Shown: positions 24,856 through 33,322 of the stretch, in pieces
Layout of the letters: every line of letters begins with the position of its first letter
How positions within the stretch are numbered: the stretch's first letter is position 1
Assembly: GCF_014647315.1 (NCBI RefSeq)
Contig: NZ_BMOY01000026.1
Location: 1-38,049, forward strand
Length of the DNA: 38,049 nucleotides
From: Paenalicyclobacillus cellulosilyticus
Lineage (GTDB): Bacteria; Bacillota; Bacilli; Alicyclobacillales; Alicyclobacillaceae
Direction of reading: 5' to 3'
Position numbers and translations under genes: made by a program
Notes under the pieces: model-generated
Seen by the model: only the letters and a program-made list of their open reading frames with translations
What the model was told of the DNA's origin: nothing
Database searches by the model: none

Positions 24856-26232
24856 ATGGAACGCCAGTCATTGTCGGATTTGTTCTCGTTTCTCAAACCG
24901 CATCAAATTTCCGAGAGCGCATCCGTGCGCGAACAACACAGCCACGACGAGTCCTACCACCGCGGGCCGTGGCCGGACATCGTCCTGTTCCCGGAGTCGA
25001 CGGACGATGTGGTGCGCATCCTGCAGACCGCGTTTGCCCACCGGATTCCCGTCGTCCCGTTTGGCGCCGGAACCGCGCTGGAGGGCCACGTCGTGCCCGT
25101 CAAGCGCGGCATCAGCCTCGATATGACGCGGATGAACCGCATTCTCGACATTCGGCCGGACGATTTTCTCGTCTGCGTGGAACCGGGCACAACCAGGCTC
25201 GCCCTGAACGACGCCCTGCGCCGCCATGGTCTGTTCTTTCCGGTCGATCCCGGCGCCAACGCCACCATCGGCGGCATGACGGCCACCAACGCCAGCGGCA
25301 CGAACGCCGTCCGCTACGGTGCCATGCGGGAGAACGTGCGGGCGCTGGAAGTCGTGCTTGCCGACGGGCGCGTCATTCGTACCGGATCGCTGGCGGCCAA
25401 GACGTCCTCCGGCTACAACCTGAACAGCCTGTTCGTGGGGTCGGAAGGCACCCTCGGCGTTTTCACCCGCATCTGGCTGCGCGTCTTCGGCATCCCGGAG
25501 CGCATCGTCGCCGCGCGCGCCGAATTTCCCGACATCCCGGCGTGCGTGCAGGCCGCGACCGCCCTCGTCGGCGCCGGGGTGCCCGTAGCGCGCATTGAAT
25601 TGGTCGACGCCCGCTTCATCGCCGCGTTCAACCGCTTCAAAGGCACCGATTACCCGGTCGTGCCGACGCTGTTTCTCGAGTTTCACGGCAGCAGCGACGG
25701 CATTCTGCACGACATCCGCCTCGCGCAAGCGCTGCTTGGCGACGAGGGGTGCACCCGGTTCGTCGCGGTGACGGATGAGAAAGAACGCACCACACTGTGG
25801 GAAGCGCGCCACAGTGCCGCCCACGTCTTCATGGCGCAGTATCCGGGGCTCAAGCACATGGCCACGGACGTCTGCGTACCGTTGTCGGTGCTGCCCGCCG
25901 CCGTCGCGCACGCCCACCGCGCGCTCGAAGAACACGGCATGCGCGGGGCCATCATCGGCCACGTGGGCGACGGCAACTTCCACTGCAGCATCGCTCTCGA
26001 CCCGGACGACCCGGACGATCTCGCCCGCGCCAAGGCGGTCAACGCCGAGATTGTCGCGTTTGCCCTCGCCCACGGCGGCACCTGCACCGGCGAACACGGC
26101 GTCGGCATCGGCAAACGGGCGTATCAGGCGCAGGAGCACGGCCCGGCGCTGGAGGTGATGCGCGCCATCCGGCGCTTGCTCGACCCGCACGGCATCTTGA
26201 ATCCTGGCAAGCTGGTCGACCCGGACGAGTGA
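24856..26232 (+). CDS. FAD-linked oxidase, GlcD / D-lactate dehydrogenase type
   Basis: A 458-residue flavoprotein. I used the ATG at 24856, with GGGAAGGGAA upstream; a GTG at 24811 sits in a T-run without a site. The FAD_binding_4 domain is in the N-terminal half: PFGAGTALEGHV, then PGANATIGGMTATNASGTNAVRYG. The C-terminal FAD-oxidase domain shows GHVGDGNFH and the GTCTGEHGVGIGKR motif. The family oxidises 2-hydroxy acids such as D-lactate or glycolate, passing electrons to quinone or cytochrome. A lone GlcD without GlcE or GlcF favours a D-lactate dehydrogenase-like enzyme over glycolate oxidase. Substrate is inferred, not shown. It appears to be a single-gene unit, convergent with an MFS transporter. 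Confidence 0.88.
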   Translation: MERQSLSDLFSFLKPHQISESASVREQHSHDESYHRGPWPDIVLFPESTDDVVRILQTAFAHRIPVVPFGAGTALEGHVVPVKRGISLDMTRMNRILDIRPDDFLVCVEPGTTRLALNDALRRHGLFFPVDPGANATIGGMTATNASGTNAVRYGAMRENVRALEVVLADGRVIRTGSLAAKTSSGYNLNSLFVGSEGTLGVFTRIWLRVFGIPERIVAARAEFPDIPACVQAATALVGAGVPVARIELVDARFIAAFNRFKGTDYPVVPTLFLEFHGSSDGILHDIRLAQALLGDEGCTRFVAVTDEKERTTLWEARHSAAHVFMAQYPGLKHMATDVCVPLSVLPAAVAHAHRALEEHGMRGAIIGHVGDGNFHCSIALDPDDPDDLARAKAVNAEIVAFALAHGGTCTGEHGVGIGKRAYQAQEHGPALEVMRAIRRLLDPHGILNPGKLVDPDE

Positions 26233-26289
26233 AGGTCAAGGCATCCACCCATCGGCCGCATAAGACCGCACGCTTCCCCGAGCAGCCGT

Positions 26290-26330
26290 GTTCACCTTGC
26301 GCATATGGCGCGAGCGCATGCCGGGTGAAC
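26290..26330. terminator. Inverted repeat between convergent genes
   Basis: GTTCACC (26290-26296) and GGTGAAC (26324-26330) flank a core with a further TGCGC/GCGCA pairing. This is the only structure in the convergent gap after the flavoprotein gene and could act as a bidirectional terminator. It lacks T-runs on either side. Confidence 0.35.
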
Positions 26331-26333
26331 GCC

Positions 26334-27515
26334 TCACGCCGCACCGTTCGCCGCGTCGAGGCGGCGCTGGCTCGCGACCAGCGCCGCCGTCAGAAGCAAT
26401 ACCGACATCGTCACGTAAAACACGCTGCGGATGCCGAAGACCGCAGCGACCGAACTGCCCAACAGCGGCCCGACCAGGTTGCCGAAGAACACCGAGGACG
26501 AGTTGAGTCCGAACGCGGTCGCCTGCATCTGGGGCGGCGCCAACTTCTTGACCAGGACGTTGAGCGAGGGGATCATGCCGCCCACGAACAACCCGAGCAA
26601 AAACCGCCCGGCTATCAACACCGCCACATGGTGTGCCAGCATCTGGGGCACGAACGCCGCCGAGGCGGCGAGGAGCGCGAGCAACAGCACCCTGCGCTGG
26701 CCAATGGCGTCGCCGAGCCGCCCCAGGGCCGGGGCGCCGAACAGGTTGGCGATCCCGGTGACGGAGACGACCACCCCGGCGATGAACGCCAGGTGCGGGC
26801 CGGTGTACAGGGTCTTCGCGTAGACTGACACGATGGGCTCGATGCTCATCATCCCGACCTGGGTCATGGCGGACGCGAGGAACACCGGCCACAAAGGCAC
26901 GAGCAAGTGCCAATCGCGCGCACCGCGCGCCGCCGCACGGCGAGCAGCCGCCGGCCGTTCGTGCACAAACACCATGACGATGATGCTCGCCAACACCAAC
27001 AGCGCGCCCGTGAAGAAGAACACCTTGCGGAAACCGACGACCTCGGCGAGCATTCCGCCCGCCAGCGGGCCAATCAGGTTGCCCGCGATGGCTCCCGTCT
27101 GCAGCGTCCCGAGCGCCCGGCCCGCGTGCTCATCCGGGGTGATGGACGCCTGAAGCGACACCGCCATGGAGATAAACCCGGAGAACACACCGTTGACCAG
27201 GCGCAACAGCAACAACTGCCACACCGAACCGACGAGGCCCATCAACCCCGTCACCACACCCATTCCGAATCCCGCCCGCAGCAGCATCACCTTGCGCCCG
27301 TACCGGTCGGCCAACGTACCCCAAACGGTCTGAAAGATGAACGAGGTGACGAACTGGACCGAGAACACCCAACCGCTCCAACGTTCGATGTCCGCCAGGC
27401 GGTGCACACCGAGCGATTCAATATACAGCGGCAGAAACGGGATGACGAGGCTCATGCCGGCCGTCACGGAAAAGTTCGCCGCCCAGAGGATCCACAACGT
27501 CCGCCGCCAATTCAA
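26334..27515 (-). CDS. MFS transporter, multidrug (MdtG-like) type
   Basis: A 393-residue protein with twelve predicted membrane segments in two six-helix halves. The start is the TTG at 27515 (residues MNWRRTLWILW, typical of the family), with GGAG and AAGGA in the 15 bases upstream; the nearby ATG is in a frame that stops after four codons. The loop 2-3 signature is GTLADRYGRKVMLL. Motif-C-like glycines lie in helix 5 (TGAIAGNLIGPLAGG). Closest by pattern are drug exporters such as MdtG and Bacillus relatives. It is convergent with the flavoprotein and lies between it and the sugar-acid genes. A sugar-acid transport role is possible but not supported by motifs. Confidence 0.85.
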   Translation of the reverse strand: MNWRRTLWILWAANFSVTAGMSLVIPFLPLYIESLGVHRLADIERWSGWVFSVQFVTSFIFQTVWGTLADRYGRKVMLLRAGFGMGVVTGLMGLVGSVWQLLLLRLVNGVFSGFISMAVSLQASITPDEHAGRALGTLQTGAIAGNLIGPLAGGMLAEVVGFRKVFFFTGALLVLASIIVMVFVHERPAAARRAAARGARDWHLLVPLWPVFLASAMTQVGMMSIEPIVSVYAKTLYTGPHLAFIAGVVVSVTGIANLFGAPALGRLGDAIGQRRVLLLALLAASAAFVPQMLAHHVAVLIAGRFLLGLFVGGMIPSLNVLVKKLAPPQMQATAFGLNSSSVFFGNLVGPLLGSSVAAVFGIRSVFYVTMSVLLLTAALVASQRRLDAANGAA

Positions 27516-27596
27516 TTTCCTTGCATCTCCGTCTCCGCAACTCTCCTTCTCCAGCGTAAGCGTGTGTCCCCAAACCCCTCAGGCCTCATCTCCCTC

Positions 27597-27605
27597 AGCA
27601 TACCA
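27597..27605 (-). promoter_or_regulatory. Extended -10 for the MFS gene
   Basis: TGGTATGCT on the minus strand, about 82 bases before the TTG start and immediately downstream of the dgoD stop. It matches the extended -10 form with one or two mismatches. Confidence 0.4.
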
Positions 27606-27621
27606 TTCGGGTGACGAAACA

Positions 27622-28770
27622 TCACCATTCGGCGATGCTGCCGTCGGCAAGCCGCCAGACAGGGTTTTTCCAGTCGTGTCCCCGCGCCGCCGCCTCCCGC
27701 ACCTTTTCCTCGTCGATCTCGATGCCAAGCCCCGGTCCGCAGAGCCGGCGGACAAACCCGTCCGCAAAGTGAAACACGGACGGGTCCACGACGTAGTCGA
27801 GCAGGTCGTTGCCTTGGTTGTAGTGGATGCCGAGGCTCTGTTCCTGGATGACCGCGTTGGGGGCGGCGAAGTCGACCTGCAAACTCGCCGCCAGCGCGAT
27901 GGGCCCGAGCGGGCAGTGCGGCGCCACGGCCACGTCGTACGCCTCCGCCATCGCCGCAATCCGCCGCACCTCGGAGATCCCGCCGGCGTGGGACAGATCC
28001 GGCTGGACGATATCCACGTAACCCTCCTGCAGGATGCGCTTAAAGTCCCAGCGCGAGAACATCCGCTCCCCGGTGGCGATGGGCGTCGCCGTATGGCGGG
28101 CCACCTCGCGCAGCGCCTCGCTGTGCTCGGGCAGCACCGGCTCCTCGATGAACATGAGGTGGAACGGATCGAGCTCCTTCGCCAAGACCTTCGCCATCGC
28201 CTTGTGGACGCGGCCGTGAAAGTCGACGGCAATCCCGAAATCCTTCCCCACCGCGTCCCGTACCGCCGCCACGCGGGCGAGCACCGCTTCGACCTTGGCG
28301 AACGAGTCGATGTAGTGCATCTCTTCGGTGGCGTTCATCTTGACGGCGCGAAACCCTTCCTGTTGCCGTGCTTTGGCCGCGGCGCCCACCTCGGCCGGGC
28401 GGTCGCCGCCGATCCAGGCGTACACCAGCATCTTCTCGCGCACCGCGCCGCCGAGAAACTCGTAGACCGGCAGCCCGTACCGCTTGCCCTTGATGTCCCA
28501 CAGCGCTTGGTCCACGCCCGCAATGGCGCTCATCAACACCGGGCCGCCGCGGTAGAACCCGCCGCGGTACATCGCCTGCCACAAATCTTCAATCCGGTTC
28601 GGGTCCTGACCGACAAGGAGGCTCTCCAGCTCCCGCACGGCGGCGGCGACCGCGTCCGCCCGCCCTTCCACCACCGGCTCTCCCCAGCCCACCAGGCCGT
28701 CGTCCGTCGTGACCTTCAGGAACAGCCAGCGCGGCGGCACTTTGAAACACTCCAACTTCTCAATCTTCAA
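27622..28770 (-). CDS. dgoD: D-galactonate dehydratase
   Basis: A 382-residue enolase-superfamily protein, the same length as E. coli DgoD and alignable to it from the first to the last residue as I recall that sequence. It dehydrates D-galactonate to 2-keto-3-deoxy-D-galactonate. I chose the TTG at 28770, which gives LKIEKLECF at the position of the E. coli start, with GGAGGGG upstream. Metal ligands and acid/base residues are visible: DFHGRV (Asp and His), [12 protein letters not shown] (Glu), ATGERMFSR (Glu) and [11 protein letters not shown] (His). The C-terminus ends [11 protein letters not shown], as in DgoD. The upstream region is shared with a divergent reductase gene and carries repeated GATCATC boxes. 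Confidence 0.93.
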   Translation of the reverse strand: MKIEKLECFKVPPRWLFLKVTTDDGLVGWGEPVVEGRADAVAAAVRELESLLVGQDPNRIEDLWQAMYRGGFYRGGPVLMSAIAGVDQALWDIKGKRYGLPVYEFLGGAVREKMLVYAWIGGDRPAEVGAAAKARQQEGFRAVKMNATEEMHYIDSFAKVEAVLARVAAVRDAVGKDFGIAVDFHGRVHKAMAKVLAKELDPFHLMFIEEPVLPEHSEALREVARHTATPIATGERMFSRWDFKRILQEGYVDIVQPDLSHAGGISEVRRIAAMAEAYDVAVAPHCPLGPIALAASLQVDFAAPNAVIQEQSLGIHYNQGNDLLDYVVDPSVFHFADGFVRRLCGPGLGIEIDEEKVREAAARGHDWKNPVWRLADGSIAEW

Positions 28771-28813
28771 TCGCTCCACCCCTCCGCTGCGTGGACATGG
28801 CACATTCAGCTAA

Positions 28814-28846
28814 ACTATAGATCATCGGAGACGGCCTCGGATCATC
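28814..28846. promoter_or_regulatory. dgoD promoter with two GATCATC boxes
   Basis: TATAGT on the minus strand (28819-28814) is a candidate -10, about 44 bases before the dgoD start. Immediately upstream of it lie two GATCATC boxes (28820-28826 and 28840-28846), 20 bases apart, where a regulator could bind. The second is extended as CGGATCATCCCGAG. GGATCAT recurs upstream of the sugar-acid kinase. Confidence 0.4.
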
Positions 28847-28970
28847 CCGAGCGCCGGACGCAACCCGGCGCGCGCAAAACCGGGCTGGCCCACGCGAACA
28901 CAAGGCGCTATCTGCCTCTGCCGCCCATGGGGCATGCAAGGGAAACCGCAAAGAGGAAGGAGTCTTGGCG

Positions 28971-29858
28971 ATGAAACGGATTGGCTTTATCGGACTGGGC
29001 ACGATGGGACTGCCCATGGCGAGGAATCTGATGCAAGCTGGCTACCCGCTCAACGTGTACAACCGGACGGCGGAGAAAGCCAAGCCGTTGGCGGAATTGG
29101 GCGCCCGGGTGGCGTCATCGCCGGCCGACGCGGCCAAGGATGCGGACGTGGTGTTCACCATGTTGACCGCCGACGCCGCGGTCGAGCAGGTGATCCTCGG
29201 GTCAAACGGCGTCGCTACCGGCGCCCGCCACGGGACGCTCGTCGTCGACTGCAGCACCGTGAGCCCCCGTACCAGCCAGCGGATCGCGGCGGAGCTGGCG
29301 AAGCTCGGCATCGAGATGCTGGACGCCCCGGTCACCGGCAGCGAGCCGCAGGCGGAACAACGGCAGCTGACGTTCATGGTGGGCGGGAAGAAGGAGCAGT
29401 TTGAGCGCTGCCGGCCGCTGTTCGACGCCATGGGCAAAGCGGCGTTCTATATGGGGCCGAGCGGTGCTGGATCGTACACCAAGCTCGCCAACAACGCCAT
29501 GGCGGCCATCAACCTGGTTGCCTTGGCGGAAGCCATCGTCATGGCGGCCAAGTCGGGCATCGATCCGAACCTGTTCCTGCAAGTGGTGGCCGGCGGCGGT
29601 GCGAGGAGCGGCATGGCGGAGGCGAAAGGGCCAAAGGTCATCGCGCGCGACTTTCGCCCCCACTTCATGACCGAGCTGATGCACAAAGACCTCAAACTGG
29701 CGAAGAACCTGGCCGACGAGCTGGGCCTGCCGACCCCCGCGCTCTCCGTGGCCAAGGAGATGCTGCAGGCGGCCATCGCCGAGGGGTTCGGCAAGGAGGA
29801 CCTGTGCGCCGTCGTCAAGTGCTACGAGCGGTGGGCCGGCGTGACGGTGGGCGGCTGA
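28971..29858 (+). CDS. 3-hydroxyisobutyrate dehydrogenase family reductase (GarR/HIBADH-like)
   Basis: A 295-residue beta-hydroxyacid dehydrogenase. The ATG at 28971 is 8 bases after GAAGGAG; a TTG at 28965 is too close to the site. The NAD(P)-binding motif is IGFIGLGTMGLPMARNL (4-20). The catalytic lysine is K171 in GAGSYTKLANNAM. The substrate loop reads DAPVTGSEPQAEQRQLTF, differing from the SGGxxGAxxGT of classical HIBADH and tartronate semialdehyde reductase GarR, so it may belong to the succinic/glyoxylic semialdehyde reductase branch. In this cluster it plausibly reduces an aldehyde acid from sugar-acid breakdown. It is divergent from dgoD, with about 200 bases between. Confidence 0.85.
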   Translation: MKRIGFIGLGTMGLPMARNLMQAGYPLNVYNRTAEKAKPLAELGARVASSPADAAKDADVVFTMLTADAAVEQVILGSNGVATGARHGTLVVDCSTVSPRTSQRIAAELAKLGIEMLDAPVTGSEPQAEQRQLTFMVGGKKEQFERCRPLFDAMGKAAFYMGPSGAGSYTKLANNAMAAINLVALAEAIVMAAKSGIDPNLFLQVVAGGGARSGMAEAKGPKVIARDFRPHFMTELMHKDLKLAKNLADELGLPTPALSVAKEMLQAAIAEGFGKEDLCAVVKCYERWAGVTVGG

Positions 29859-29868
29859 CGCGGCGCCC

Positions 29869-29916
29869 CGGTCACGCCCCCGGTCACGCCCCCGGTCACG
29901 CCCCCGATCACGCCTG
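29869..29916. repeat. Four tandem copies of a 12-base unit
   Basis: CGGTCACGCCCC occurs three times in a row, followed by a fourth variant copy (CGATCACGCCTG). The array sits between the stops of two convergent genes. It merges with a duplicated copy of the downstream gene's last codons (GGTACCC/GGTACAC followed by CAGGCGTGATC on the minus strand), suggesting slippage. Confidence 0.75.
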
Positions 29917-29930
29917 CGGGTACCCCTTGA

Positions 29931-30986
29931 TCACGCCTGTGGGTACACCATCACCTTGATGCTGCCCGCCTTGTTGGTCCGCGCCCGTTCCAGCGCCTGC
30001 TTGGTCTCTGCCAACGGATACCTGTCCGTCACCAAATCCTCGATGGGCCAGCGCCCGGAAGCGAGCAGCGCGATGCCGCGCGGGTACGTGTTGGCGTAGC
30101 GGAACACGCCCAAGACGTCGATCTCGTACGCCGAGAGGCGCGGAATATGGAGCGCGACCTCGTCCTGCGGCGGCAGGCCGACGACGGCGAGCCGGCCGCC
30201 GCGCCGCAAGACGGCCATCGCCGTCGCCAACGCCTTGGGATGGCCCGCCGTCTCGAGCGCCACATCGACGCCTTGCCCGCCGGTGAGGGCCAGGATGGCC
30301 TCGGCGCCCGCCGCGGCCGGCACGGTGTCGGTCGCACCCAGACGGCGGGCCGCCGCCAAACGGTTCTCCTCCAGGTCGGAGACGATGATCCGTTGTGCCC
30401 CGTACGCCGCCGCGGCCACGACCGCGAGCAGGCCGACCGGGCCCATCCCGAGGATGGCCACCGTGTCCCCGGGGCGCACGCCAGCCCGCGCACACGCGTG
30501 CAGGCCGACCGAGAACGGTTCGACCAGCGCCGCCGCTTCGAACGACATCCCGTCCGGGATGGGGTGCAGGAAGTCCTCCCGGTGGACGATGTATTCGGCG
30601 AACGCCCCGTCCACCGGTGGGGTCGCGAGGAATTGCACCTCAGGACAGAGGTTGTACCGGCCGCTCTTGCAAGCCGGGCACCGGCCGCAGGTGACGCCCG
30701 GCTCAATGGCGACCCGGTCCCCCGGCTTGACCCGCGTGACCGCCGCGCCCGTCGCCACCACCACCCCGGCGCACTCGTGGCCGAGGATCAAGGGTTGCCG
30801 TACGACGAAATCGCCAATCCGGCCGTGTTCGTAGTAGTGCACGTCGGAACCGCACACCCCGACCGCCATCACTTGCACCAGCGCCTCGTCCGGCGCCAGG
30901 TCGCGCACCGGCCGTTCCTCCAGCCGCACGTCCCCCGGCGCATGGAGGACCGCCGCTTGGCATGCACGCACTTCCTTTCCGGTCAT
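29931..30986 (-). CDS. Zinc-dependent medium-chain dehydrogenase, sorbitol dehydrogenase type
   Basis: A 351-residue MDR-family enzyme; the ATG at 30986 follows CAGGAGG by 8 bases. Catalytic zinc ligands are C45 (GVCGSDVHYYEHG), H70 and E71 (LILGHECAG) and probably E156. The structural zinc lobe has Cys 100, 103, 106 and 114. The NAD site is ILGMGPVGLL (178-187) with an acidic residue at the end of the second strand (VSDLEENR), favouring NAD over NADP. The CGSDVHYYEHGRIGDF segment is typical of sorbitol/xylitol dehydrogenases. It probably oxidises a polyol or sugar acid that feeds the cluster. It is the last gene of the six-gene minus-strand run. Confidence 0.88.
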   Translation of the reverse strand: MTGKEVRACQAAVLHAPGDVRLEERPVRDLAPDEALVQVMAVGVCGSDVHYYEHGRIGDFVVRQPLILGHECAGVVVATGAAVTRVKPGDRVAIEPGVTCGRCPACKSGRYNLCPEVQFLATPPVDGAFAEYIVHREDFLHPIPDGMSFEAAALVEPFSVGLHACARAGVRPGDTVAILGMGPVGLLAVVAAAAYGAQRIIVSDLEENRLAAARRLGATDTVPAAAGAEAILALTGGQGVDVALETAGHPKALATAMAVLRRGGRLAVVGLPPQDEVALHIPRLSAYEIDVLGVFRYANTYPRGIALLASGRWPIEDLVTDRYPLAETKQALERARTNKAGSIKVMVYPQA

Positions 30987-31052
30987 CCCACACCGCCTCC
31001 TGCCACGGGCGCCGTGCACATGACGGCACCCGGCTGGGTTGTCTCCACACCG

Positions 31053-32258
31053 TCACGTCCCGGACGGCGGATCCGCCGTCCCCAAATACCGCACGGCTGC
31101 AGCCACGAACGCCTTAACCCCCATCGGCAGCGCGGCTTCCGCGATGTTGAACCGCGGATGGTGATGGGGATACACGCTCGCCGCCGCCTCGTCCCGCACC
31201 CCGATGAAAAAGAACACACCCGGCACCTGCTGCTGGTACGCCGAAAAGTCCTCGCCGCCCATCGTCGGCACCGCGTCGACGACGACGCCCGGGCCGAACA
31301 CCTCTTCCAGCACCTCGCGCAGCCAGCGGGCGGACGCTTCGTCGTTGATCACCGGATGGTATCCCCGCCGGTACTCTACGTCGCAGCTCGCCCCGTACGC
31401 AGCCGCCACCCCCTGCGCCACCTGCTCCATCCAGCGCGGTGCCTCGTCGCGCAAGGCGGGATCGAACGTACGCACGGTACCCGTCAACTCCGCGGTCTCA
31501 GGTACCACGTTGTCGGCCGTTCCCGCCGCAAACCGCGTGACCGAGACGACGAAGGGCGCCAGCGGATCCACGCGGCGGCTGACGATGTGATGGAGTGCCG
31601 TCACCACCTGCGCGCCGACGAGGATGGGGTCGATGGTTTCGTGCGGCAGGGCCGCGTGCCCGCCTTTGCCGTGGATGGTGATGCGGAACGTGTCGGGCGC
31701 CGCCATGAGCGCCCCCGGTTTAACCCCGATGCGCCCCAACGCCAGCGGGCTCCACAGGTGCGCGCCGAGGATGAGGTCCACGCCCGCCAACACGCCCTTT
31801 TCCACCAGTTCCTGCGCGCCGCCGGGCAGCACCTCTTCCGCGTGCTGGAAGATGAAGCGCACCTCGCCGCGCAGGTGGTGGCGCAGCGCGCACAGCACCT
31901 TTGCCGCCCCGAGCAGCATCGCCGTGTGGCCGTCGTGGCCGCAGGCGTGCATCACACCCGCGCGGCGGGATCGGTACGGCACCGGATTCTCCTCGGCGAT
32001 GGGCAGGGCGTCGATGTCGGCACGCAGCGCGAGCACTCGGCCCGGCTCTGCGCCATGGAGGCGAGCCACGACGCTGGTCGGCGTGGGCCGCTCGATGGCG
32101 AGGCCCTCGAACGACGCCAGGGTGTCTGCCACAAACCGCGCCGTCTCCACCTCGTGAAACGACAGTTCCGGGTGCTGGTGCAGATGGCGGCGCCATGCGA
32201 CCACATCCGCAGCCACCGCGGCGATGAGCGGTTCTGCTTGCGACCACACCCTGTCCAC
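31053..32258 (-). CDS. M20 family amidohydrolase (hippurate/N-acyl-amino-acid hydrolase type)
   Basis: About 401 residues. I chose the GTG at 32258, 8 bases after AAGGAGG; the ATG at 32264 lies only 2 bases from it. Metal-binding residues of M20D amidohydrolases are present: MHACGHDGHTAMLLG, FIFQHAEEVLPGGAQ (catalytic Glu pair) and MGGEDFSAY near the C-terminus. The dimerisation domain carries GKGGHAALPHETIDPI. The family removes acyl groups from amino acids or related amides. Its place between sugar oxidoreductase genes, with short gaps on both sides (16 and 66 bases), hints at an N-acylated or amide-linked sugar-acid substrate, but this is inference. Confidence 0.87.
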   Translation of the reverse strand: MDRVWSQAEPLIAAVAADVVAWRRHLHQHPELSFHEVETARFVADTLASFEGLAIERPTPTSVVARLHGAEPGRVLALRADIDALPIAEENPVPYRSRRAGVMHACGHDGHTAMLLGAAKVLCALRHHLRGEVRFIFQHAEEVLPGGAQELVEKGVLAGVDLILGAHLWSPLALGRIGVKPGALMAAPDTFRITIHGKGGHAALPHETIDPILVGAQVVTALHHIVSRRVDPLAPFVVSVTRFAAGTADNVVPETAELTGTVRTFDPALRDEAPRWMEQVAQGVAAAYGASCDVEYRRGYHPVINDEASARWLREVLEEVFGPGVVVDAVPTMGGEDFSAYQQQVPGVFFFIGVRDEAAASVYPHHHPRFNIAEAALPMGVKAFVAAAVRYLGTADPPSGT

Positions 32259-32274
32259 GCACATCCCCTCCTTC

Positions 32275-33297
32275 TCAGACCCGAATCTCCACCTTGCGGC
32301 CGGTCCGCGCGCTCTCGAGGGCGGCGTAGACCATCGCCACCGTGTGGATGTTGTCGTGCGCATCCGTCTCCGGCCGGCGTCCGGCGGCGAGCGCCGAGAA
32401 CATTTCGTCCAGACACCCGGCGTGGCCTTCCTGGCCAGGCCAGGCGAGCGGCACGTCCACCCGCATCACGTCGCGGAAGAACTTCGGTTCAGCCCCATCC
32501 GCCACCACCTCGGCAAACGGCGGTGTCCGGCCGTCCCAGATGGCCGTGCCGCGGCTGCCGATGACACGCCACGACGCCTCCCACGACGTGGGTGCCCCTT
32601 CCGCGCACCAAGACCCGCGGTAGCAGAACACCGACCCGTCCGACAACTCGAAGATGCATACGGCTGCCGCGTTGCCCTGATACCAGGAACCCGGCGGATT
32701 GAACTCGTGGCAGTAGACCGAGACCGGGTTGGCGCCGGTGATGAAGCGGGCTTGGTCAAACGTGTGGATGGCCATGTCCACGATGAGCGGACTTTCCATT
32801 TGGTCCCGGAAGCCGCCAAAATGCGGGCCGAGAAAGAAGTCGGCGTTCACAAACCCGACCTGCCCGATGGTCCCGTCGGCCACCAGTCGGCGCAAGGCGC
32901 GGATCTGCTTGTTGTACCGCCGGTTCTGCATCACGGCGTACGTGCGACCGCTCTTCGCCACCGTTTCCATGATGGCCTTGGCATCTTCCCACGTCGTCGC
33001 CATCGGCTTCTCGCCGAACACGTGGCACCCCATGCCGAGGGCGGTGGTGACCACCTCGCGGTGGCTGGACGGGATGGTCACGTCGAACACCAAGTTGGCT
33101 CCCGTCGCCGCAATGGCCTCGGCCAAGTCTGTGTACACCGGCACCGCGAGCCCGTATCGCTCCGCCATCGCCTGCGCGTTGGCCGCGACGATGTCCACCA
33201 ACCCGACGATCTCGACGTCGGGACGCCCGAGTGCGTACTCCACCCATACCCGCGCCATGCCTCCGCAACCGGCCACCACCACACGAAACGGTTTCAT
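32275..33297 (-). CDS. Gfo/Idh/MocA family oxidoreductase
   Basis: A 340-residue protein. The N-terminal Rossmann domain has VVVAGCGGMARVWVEYAL (6-23) and the family EKP motif in GCHVFGEKPMATTW; the Lys is the likely catalytic base. The C-terminal domain carries DMAIHTFDQARFI, the His/Asp stretch typical of inositol- and sugar-oxidising members. The start is the ATG at 33297; the G-rich site is a little far (about 12 bases). It lies 25 bases downstream of the ThuA-like gene. In rhizobia ThuB, a Gfo/Idh/MocA protein, works beside ThuA in 3-keto-disaccharide metabolism, so this pair may oxidise a sugar at C3. The substrate is not provable here. Confidence 0.87.
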   Translation of the reverse strand: MKPFRVVVAGCGGMARVWVEYALGRPDVEIVGLVDIVAANAQAMAERYGLAVPVYTDLAEAIAATGANLVFDVTIPSSHREVVTTALGMGCHVFGEKPMATTWEDAKAIMETVAKSGRTYAVMQNRRYNKQIRALRRLVADGTIGQVGFVNADFFLGPHFGGFRDQMESPLIVDMAIHTFDQARFITGANPVSVYCHEFNPPGSWYQGNAAAVCIFELSDGSVFCYRGSWCAEGAPTSWEASWRVIGSRGTAIWDGRTPPFAEVVADGAEPKFFRDVMRVDVPLAWPGQEGHAGCLDEMFSALAAGRRPETDAHDNIHTVAMVYAALESARTGRKVEIRV

Positions 33298-33322
33298 GCC
33301 GGACCCACGCCCCCCTCATCGG

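Noticed and set aside
29869-29916. A CRISPR or satellite element
   Set aside because: The unit is 12 bases with no spacers; it is a simple tandem repeat.
30147-32564. An 805-codon open frame on the plus strand across the dehydrogenase and amidohydrolase genes
   Set aside because: It is antisense to genes with full catalytic motifs and good start sites. Its product is Arg/His-rich without domains; long antisense frames are expected in GC-rich DNA.
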